A stretch of 64,000 nucleotides of DNA, taken from the NCBI GenBank assembly GCA_022393335.1, contig JAJEKB010021106.1:646275-710274 (forward strand), given 5' to 3'. The DNA comes from Macrotrachela quadricornifera. Its lineage: Eukaryota > Rotifera > Eurotatoria > Philodinida > Philodinidae. Positions 57,164 through 64,000 of this stretch are shown piece by piece. Positions within the stretch are counted from its first letter, which is position 1. Each line of letters starts with the position of its first letter. The notes beneath the pieces are model-generated. The model was not told the origin of the DNA. It saw only the letters and a program-made list of their open reading frames with translations, and made no database searches. The position numbers and the translations under genes are program-made.

Positions 57164-58081
57164 TTATTAATTATTTAGAAAATACCAAAAGTAGTGAGGA
57201 CGGTACTGTTTTTCCTTAACCAAGGATATAAAAAGAATTCTTTTTTTACCAATAGATAAAGCATGTTTCGCTCTATCTTTCTATGCTATTTGGTCACTAT
57301 TAAACTGTTATCATGATAACAAAATTTCGATAAAATCTATGTTTGTCGTATATACACTAGTAGCATGAACATGAATACTTGTGAGTATTTTTGGAATAAC
57401 TTTTAATAGAAACAAGATAGAGAACTGCGGTTTTCGCCGTTAAAAAGAGGAGATGAAGACGCATCGAGCTGCGTATTACTGATCTTTTTAACCTGATTTT
57501 TGTGCGGTTTTAGCGCACCTTTAAAGAGTAAATCTATTCTATGAGTTGTTTACAGTGAATTTTCAATAATCGTATTCACATTCAAACTGCGAATCGAAGA
57601 TTTACAGATTGCGAAAGACTCAGCTGTTTAAATTCAATTATTTATGGAGAATACCTATACTAGACGAACCTCTATTACGATATTCAATCAAATTTTTGGT
57701 TTTTCTTTTTTTCATAAAACAAGTGTTTTTCGAATAGTTAGAAAATTGAATAAAGAACCATCAAAAATCATGTTACAAAAAACGGTAATATATGGTTCGA
57801 TGCGTCTTCATCTCCTCTTTTTAACGGCGAAAACCGCAGTTCTCTATCTTGTTTCTATTAAAAGTTATTCCAAAAATACTCACAAGTATTCATGTTCATG
57901 CTACCAGCGTATATGCGACAAATATAGATTTTATCGAAATTTTATTATTATGATAACAGTTTAATAGTGACCAAATAATGTAGAAGATAGAACAAAGCAC
58001 ACTCTATCTATTGGTAAAAAAAGAAATTTTTTGTACCCTTGGTTAAGGAAAAACAGTACTACCCTCACTACTTTTGGTATG
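57164..58081. repeat. Inverted repeat with about 300-bp arms
   Basis: Arms 57164-57478 and 57795-58081 share CCTCTTTTTAACGGCGAAAA, TACTTTTGGTAT-type ends and ACAAGTATTCATGTTCATGC. The 106-codon frame at 57644-57964 crosses the right arm and is not a gene. Confidence 0.8.
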
Positions 58082-58674
58082 CCCTAAATAATTATTAATT
58101 TTGAAATTTTTTTTAATTACTAATTAGCCAAAACTTGACCGTGAATAGAAGGCCACCTAAAAAAAAGGTGATGTGTCGAGCCGCTATATATGGCCATGGA
58201 CTTCTTTCTAGAGAGAGGTTTAGTCATACTGTACATATTCGACTATTTGCTGTTTCCAAAAATAATTTTGACAAGGATTAATATTTTGGAGATATATTTT
58301 GAATATATTTTTAACCTTGATTTGCATGGAAATTTTTTTGCTATACAACTTATTTATATCAATCGATAAGAACCGTAATTCAGTCGAAACTGGTCGCGGT
58401 AGATTTCTATCGAATCTCACCCTATCCTTTGTTGCTCTTTTGCTTTCTTCTTCTTTAGTTAAATAGAATCTATCATTGTTTCAATATATCTAACCAATCG
58501 TATTAGTACATATAAGACAGAATGTCTGTATAAGAGGACGAAAATAGTGTTCACTATTCGGAAAAGCGAGAATTTCTAAATAAAAGATATATTTGTAGCA
58601 AAAATCACTCGATTGTTCTACAACATCTCAGATAACAAGCTTCCATAATGCAAAGGTGTACATAGAGTGAGATT
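58082..58674. other. 3' flank of the sulfotransferase gene
   Basis: AT-rich; no gene or repeat recognised. Confidence 0.4.
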
Positions 58675-59281
58675 TCACTGCATATCTCGCAGAGGTTCTC
58701 GATGGAAGACTTGAGTGTAATGACGTATAAAGCGTTCTCGTGCAAATTCGTACAGATCATAGTCAGCGTGAAGGATCTGACGGAAAATTTTGTGCGTCTT
58801 ATTACTTGCCCGGTGACGGTACTTAGCAGGCGTTTGGTTGATAAGATTTCGATTAAGATAGTTTTTTTGGTAGGCGCGTGAGAGACCTGTGAAGACCGAA
58901 GGCAAAAGATGTTCAAGTAGTTCTAACGAATTGGTAATGTATTCAAGGAGTCCAACATACAAATAATACCGTTCAATATTTGATTTAGCGAGAGCGAGAG
59001 CAGCGTCGGTTGTTGCTCGCTTTATCGTATCATTGCATACATCCGATTGACCACAGAAAAATGAAATCGGCGAACGAATATCGGATTCCGTTGAGATGCA
59101 TCGAAAAGGGTCTCCACTTGAGACACACTCATTTACAGTTAGATTGAGAATAGATGAGTTTATCCTACTGCATGTACCCGTGAATATTCCTGAAAAGCAC
59201 AAGTAACGTTGATAATCATAGTGAGACAAGGCTTGTTCGAGCGGATCGCGTAAGACACGATTCATAAAGGATGTGATTTTT
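58675..59281 (-). CDS. Uronyl/heparan-sulfate 2-O-sulfotransferase-like protein, 3' exon
   Basis: The C-terminal half of a Golgi Sulfotransfer_2-type enzyme that would transfer sulfate from PAPS to uronic acid residues of glycosaminoglycans. RVLRDPLEQALSHYDY at the start of the exon matches the RDPxxRxxS PAPS-binding region, though the usual Arg after RDPLE is Gln. A Cys-rich segment with FFCGQSDVC follows. AKSNIERYYLYVGLLEYITNSLELLEHLLPSVFTG, from about residue 93, matches the family's yxxvGltE...lE..lP..F pattern. The exon opens after an AG at 59282-59283 and ends at TGA 58675-58677. The 5' PAPS loop is not in this exon. A possible upstream exon lies at 62408-62532. The window does not show a complete gene. 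Confidence 0.75.
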
Positions 59282-60766
59282 CTATAGTGACAAGATTAAT
59301 GTGTGCATAGTTTAAGAATAGTCATCGAAATGGCAACTAATATAGCTTTGCCGGTGCGGTATTGACGATTCGATATCAACATGAGTCACTCATTCTCTCA
59401 TACTAAATCGATCATATGAAACATGCCATAAACAAATTAAATCTAACTCCAATCCATCAGTTCATGTATTGTTTCAATATGAGAACCCGATCTGTATCTA
59501 ATTAAAATCTTATAAACGATTTAAACATGTAAGACAAGTGGGAAAGCATTGATACTCAGCACCCTGGTACTTCAGCACCTTTGCTACTAAAGACGCTGAG
59601 GTGCTCATACTATAGTTCAAAGGTCAAGGTGCTGACCTTTAACCTTTGAACTATATGTATGAGCACTTCATGAAGATACATCAGTTCTAGTTCAGAACTG
59701 GAGGACTGTGTCTCGATAGCATTTCATTTAGAGGTATTCTTAGATCCTCGTGTACCATGATTTGCAGATACTGTTGGGCCCTCATACACTATTATTCAGA
59801 GGTATCTTTACGTCCTCATATGCCATTGTACAACTGTATGCTATGGTTCCGACGTCTTTTAAGATTCTTCTACAGAATAAATATAATTCCATCGTGTAAT
59901 AGAAGCCTCTATAGAACAGATACTTTTGAAAATTCATAAACGAACTCCTTGCTTCTCAATATTTTATTATAGCGTACTTTTCTACGTCTTAATCGGTATG
60001 CTTGGTATATATATTTTCTATCAACTGAAAAATTACAAAAATTAATGGATTTCAAGTGTTGGAAAATGTATATTAATCCGTATTAATATAGCATAGTTGT
60101 CTTAGATATATTGAAAACGTTTTACGTATGGAATAACACTGTTCTCTTAGATGTTTCCTTGTGAGGAAATTACGTACAGTTCAGAAACCAAAAGATGCAA
60201 ATTTATATTAACTTTTGGGGTAGTATGCACAAACCTCCCATCAAAAAATGTAGTTTCTGAAGAAACTGAAATATAATTGATACCAATTGTGCACTAGTGC
60301 ATTATACCTGAATAACAAAGCCAATATAGAATTCTACGATATAAACTATTATAATACTCAAATGTCTGAGCTATCTACCTTTCCAAAATGGGAGATTCTT
60401 GTTCTATAGTTGACGAATAATTGCATATTTCTTTAACAAAATGTAAAACATATCGCTTTTCGTGTCGGAGCTGTGCGTAGATTTCTGGTTTCCCTTGTGC
60501 TTGTGTACTGATTAAATTTTAATTGCAGCATGAAAAATAATCATTGTAAAATGAGTGTCTGCGTAAAATTTATCATTGTCATAAGAGAACAAAGCACTCC
60601 CCTCCTTTCCTACTCATTTAAGTTTTAATTATGGAGCGAAGGATACCAGAAGGATTAACAGAACATCAGAACCTAAGGGTACTTCTAAATAATACTTTAT
60701 GATGGGCCAAGAGTGTATCTAAATAATAGGGGATGAGGAAATAAGGGTAACTTTAAATAACCTATA
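59282..60766. other. Presumed intron or intergenic DNA with a hairpin
   Basis: A hairpin at about 59588-59670 pairs GGTGCTCATACTATAGTTCA with TGAACTATATGTATGAGCAC. No coding region found. Confidence 0.45.
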
Positions 60767-61170
60767 TATATAATGATCAGTGTGTGTGTCTGTCTGGTTC
60801 GGGTTAAAGGTCGAATAAGGCTTTAAGGCGGAAGGTCTTGAAGTGCTATCCTAGGGGGGGAGGGGGAGGTACTCATAGGACCTCAAGGACTATACTATGG
60901 GAGTACTCACGAGCTCCGAAGCCAGTAAAGCGATAAGGCGATTAGAAAATAAGGGGAAGGTAAAAAGGAACTAAGGCAATATAAGAGTATGAAGCCGTAG
61001 GGCTTCTATGTACATAATATCGAGTATGTGTGTGTCTGTGCCAGGCCAAGGATTATGTGTTTAATGTCATACGTTAGAGGAAAAACAACTGTGCATTATG
61101 CGCAGGTTCTCGCTAGTAGTATATAAGGACCTAAGGCTACCTTCAACGAGTGACATATAAGGACTAAGAA
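60767..61170. repeat. Repeat with CTATATATA then GTGTGTGTCTG end motif, two units
   Basis: ACCTATATATATAATGATCA followed by GTGTGTGTCTGTCTGG (60770), and a weaker unit at 61012 (TACATAATATCGAGTATGTG then TGTCTGTGCCAGG). Very similar sequence lies at 29070-29120 and inverted at 21725-21755 and 29265-29320. The remainder is rich in AAGG motifs (AAGGCTTTAAGGCGG). Confidence 0.5.
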
Positions 61171-61290
61171 TATCTCTGAATAATATTAATAACTTTTTTT
61201 GTCGGACTATAAAAGGGCTTAGATATTACATTGACCAATTATAAGCTCAGTAAAATGAATATAGTTTCGTTATTATCTTTAAAAAAATCG

Positions 61291-61886
61291 CTACTAATAT
61301 CCGTTTTAGAAATGGAAAGGCCCGAATGTTCTTGGAATAACTTTTGCTATGAACGAGATATAGATGTACGACTGTCACCAATAGAAAAAGCGAGCTTGCA
61401 GACGTCAGTTCATATAAAATTCATTACGATCAAAAGACTTTGCAATCATCATTTACAAAATGATTTCTTTTTCGTTGTTTATTTTCATGAATTATCGTAG
61501 TAATTCATCAAATTACATCAAACTGTAGGGAAAATTCGATCCAATTTGTCATACAAATTTCTGTACTTTTTATGGATTCTTCGATGTCTTTTTCTTCAAA
61601 CGATTAACGAAAATGACAAATTCTACCGAATAGAAATAGATTTTTACTGTAACTTGATGTGATTTGATAATGGGTTAACACAAGAATTCATGAAAATAAA
61701 CAACGAAAAAGAAATCATTTTGTAAATGACCGTTGAGAAGTCTTTTGATCCTAATGAATTTTATATGAATTGACGTCTGCAAGCTCGCTTTTTCTATTGG
61801 TGACAGTCGTACATCTATATCTCGTTCATAGCAAAAGTTATTCCAAAAACATTTGGGTCTATTCTTTTTTAAAATAGATATTAGTT
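61291..61886. repeat. Inverted repeat with about 255-bp arms
   Basis: Left arm 61291-61545 and right arm 61630-61886 share AACGAGATATAGATGTACGA, AAAAAGCGAGCTTGCAGACG and CAAAATGATTTCTTTTTCGT. The plus-strand frame 61231-61500 lies in the left arm and is not a gene. Confidence 0.8.
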
Positions 61887-63121
61887 CAGTAATTTTAATA
61901 CGGTTTCCGAGTTTATCAGTAGAACCTAATAAGAATCTTGTGGACTAATTTATGATTTCCTACATCACGCTCTAAACCTACCGTAAGTTCCAAAGGGGTA
62001 ACAGTGATCTCTGATCTTACGATTTGAAATAACTTGAAGTGAATTGATACAATTCAATTTTAATTTTTCAACTAATTCAAAACAAATTGTTTCTCTCTTC
62101 TTTCTTGGTAATGAACAAAAGGTTCTGTTCTATTCATGTTATCGTTTCCACTAATCACTTATTGCAATCATTGTTCAGGAATACCCAACTTTTGCAAAAA
62201 TGCAAATTGGATATATCTCAATGATTTTCAAAAAAATGTTCAATAGTCCCGTTCCTATATAATTTCATGATTTTTTTTTCCTTTAATCCCAGAAATATGC
62301 ATTCATCAAAAGCTGTAATTTCTTCGAAGTGTTTTCTCCAGATATGTGTACATAGTGAAATTACAAAACTGTTTCGGCATATTTGTTTCGACAATATGCA
62401 CAGAAACCTTTTTTCCTTTTGTTGTCATATGCTTGTAGTAACATAATACAACGTGAAAATGAGTTGCGAAAAATATACTGGTTTTCGTATAATGATTTCC
62501 TTCTAAAAAATTGTGAACAATACATCTTCTCACTGAAATAGCATTCAAAAGTTTGTTAGAGATGTTTCATGCACATAAAACACACTGATTTTATCATCAA
62601 TTTGCATATATAAGGAAAAATTTTGATTAAAAAAGCACAGGTTAGTAAAGAAACAATTTCGTAGAATCGCTGTTGAGATACTCATTTTCCAATCGGATCA
62701 ATCGTACATTGTTATTTGCTACAACTGTTGTGTTCATGTTTAATGCTGTTTCAAATTCAGATAAAATTATTATAATACAGAATGCAGATTTTAGGTAATG
62801 GCAAAAAACTAATTACGAAATTTATTGCCAATATATTGTTAAATGTAGCGATAGATCAGTTATTTCAGTTGACCTAATTAATAAACTTTATTAAGGAACT
62901 TTATCGAGCGTTTAGTAGTAAAATGAAGTTTCCAACACAAAAACTTAGCATTCAATGAAGTTTTTAATCAAATCATGACAGGTGAACTAGCTCATCCTTG
63001 CGCTTTGATTCTTTAAAAACTTGAGCATTACATCAACGAGAGAACATATTTAAATGTGCAGTTCATTTAGACTCTATCTTTTGCTTATAAGTACATTTCG
63101 ATGTCATATAATAAACCTAAA
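61887..63121. other. AT-rich DNA around a possible upstream sulfotransferase exon
   Basis: Apart from the possible exon at 62408-62532 nothing was recognised. A coding-like minus-strand stretch at about 62640-62740 (RLIRLENEYLNSDSTK) might be a further exon fragment, but there is no motif to support it. Confidence 0.35.
62408..62532 (-). CDS. Possible middle exon of the sulfotransferase gene
   Basis: A 125-base stretch between a TATTTCAG acceptor and an AAAAAG/GTTTCT donor encodes IFFATHFHVVLCYYKHMTTKG. This resembles the H-x-H-hydrophobic segment that precedes the RDP motif in 2-O-sulfotransferases. It lies on the same strand, about 3.1 kb upstream of the 3' exon. The donor is weak, and the phases (0 here, 2 expected by the exon at 59281) do not agree. 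So this is either a degraded gene or a wrong exon edge. Confidence 0.35.
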
Positions 63122-63567
63122 AATAATTCATTCTTTCGCGCCTTTATTTCTGAAATATCAAATTTCTAAGCACTTTTCATCATAATATTCAAGATGCCCA
63201 ACAAGATTATATGATAGTTTTTAGATCTGAAAATTTGTCCAAGTCAAGACCTCAAATAGACGAGATTATATAAAAGATTTCAAAATTTTTGAGCATAATC
63301 TGTATCATTTATGGATGTTTCAAAATATCCATGCTCTCTGCAATGCTGTGAAACGGTGCTCATACTTGAAAAAAAGCCATATCTGGTAAAGATTACATTC
63401 AAAAATTCAGAGATTTTGTGTATCGTCTACTCTATTTAAAATTTTGAGCTGAACAAAGTTTCAGATCAAAACTCGATCATATAGTCTTGTTGGACATTTT
63501 GAGTACTATGATGAGAACTACTTAGAAATTTGATGTCTCAGGAATAAAGACGCGAAGAAATAAATCA
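63122..63567. repeat. Palindromic MITE
   Basis: Inverted arms of about 170 bases: ATTCTTTCGCGCCTTTATTT and AATAAAGACGCGAAGAAATA at the ends, ACAAGATTATATGA and ATATAGTCTTGTTGG inside. Confidence 0.8.
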
Positions 63568-64000
63568 TTTTCAGGTTTGTTATATGTCATTAAGATGTAT
63601 TTATGGGCAAAAGATTGAGTCTACATAGCATGAACACCTAAATATAGTCTCTCATAAGTATCGAGAGCTGTTTTCTGGTGTCATTATGCTCTAAATCTAC
63701 GAAAAAAAGAGAGAAAAAACGCTGGTACGACCGGTTTTCCCAATCGCGGTTATCCAGCGGTTTTCTAAGGGTTATTCACTGGCTATCCGAAACTAGTTAT
63801 TAGGTTCATATCGCATTGGCATCCGCTCAGGCTCGCGGTTACTGACTCCGTATACGATCGTCAATGACCGTATACATGTCATATACGTCTATAAAGAGTA
63901 ATGCCTAACTGAAATGTGCTTATATCAGCTTTGAGTACTCGTCTTGGTCTATCAGAAGGTTTTTTTTTTAGAAATATATCATTCAATAGACCAACATTAG
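63568..64000. other. Window edge, nothing recognised
   Basis: No gene. 63720-63850 is less AT-rich, with repeated GGTTATCC/GCGGTTTTC motifs. Confidence 0.35.

Noticed and set aside
57644..57964. 106-residue plus-strand frame
   Set aside because: It crosses the centre and right arm of a long inverted repeat and has no recognisable domain.
61231..61500. 89-residue plus-strand frame
   Set aside because: It lies in the left arm of the inverted repeat 61291-61886 and is not conserved as a frame in the right arm.

Overview
The window is AT-rich, gene-poor DNA of an invertebrate animal. It has spliced genes of the secretory pathway, introns swollen by transposons, and a very high density of inverted-repeat DNA elements. 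The glycan genes, the compact AT-rich coding style and the Tc1/mariner/pogo-type insertions at TA suggest a bdelloid rotifer or a similar small spiralian. That placement is inference; nothing in the sequence proves it.

Host genes, left to right: a family-25-like glycosyltransferase (268-1078, minus); a GT92 (DUF23) glycosyltransferase with its membrane-anchor exon at 13288-13441 and its catalytic exon at 17285-18735 (plus); a fused GT32-GT12-type glycosyltransferase (catalytic exon 22124-24291, anchor exon 26364-26502, minus); a small three-helix membrane protein (40846-41286, plus); an alkaline ceramidase (45588-46580, plus); and the 3' part of a uronyl/heparan-sulfate 2-O-sulfotransferase-like gene (58675-59281, minus, with a possible upstream exon at 62408-62532). 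All recognised products would act in the ER or Golgi on glycans or sphingolipids.

Transposon genes, all broken by in-frame stops: a pogo/Tigger-like DDE transposase (4948-6100), a pogo-like element keeping only its DNA-binding part (14567-15482), a full-length mariner with an internal palindrome (28928-30705), and a DD37D Tc1/mariner-like element (about 37601-38892) nested in a larger inverted-repeat element (37350-39886).

Most other sequence is non-autonomous inverted-repeat DNA: hairpin MITEs at 1483-1767, 3163-3592, 4691-4884, 6640-7090, 12187-12502, 20620-21057, 32918-33275, 36511-36807, 57164-58081, 61291-61886 and 63122-63567; nested elements at 8148-12157 and 52561-56325; and a long-TIR element at 18917-20622. 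The most interesting item is a family with ends CCCATGTAA flanked by TA. It has copies at 24320-26310, 34052-35435 and 16455-16696; the two large copies carry subterminal arrays of ACGCG-type motifs and tRNA-like sequence. The first copy makes up almost all of the intron of the GT32-GT12 gene.

A 3.77 kb element at 52561-56325 interrupts a 106-bp tandem repeat and restores its exact period when removed with one TA. This gives an internal empty-site proof of a TA insertion. No CRISPR, rRNA or operon structure was seen. A 10-base N gap lies inside a tandem repeat near 21922.
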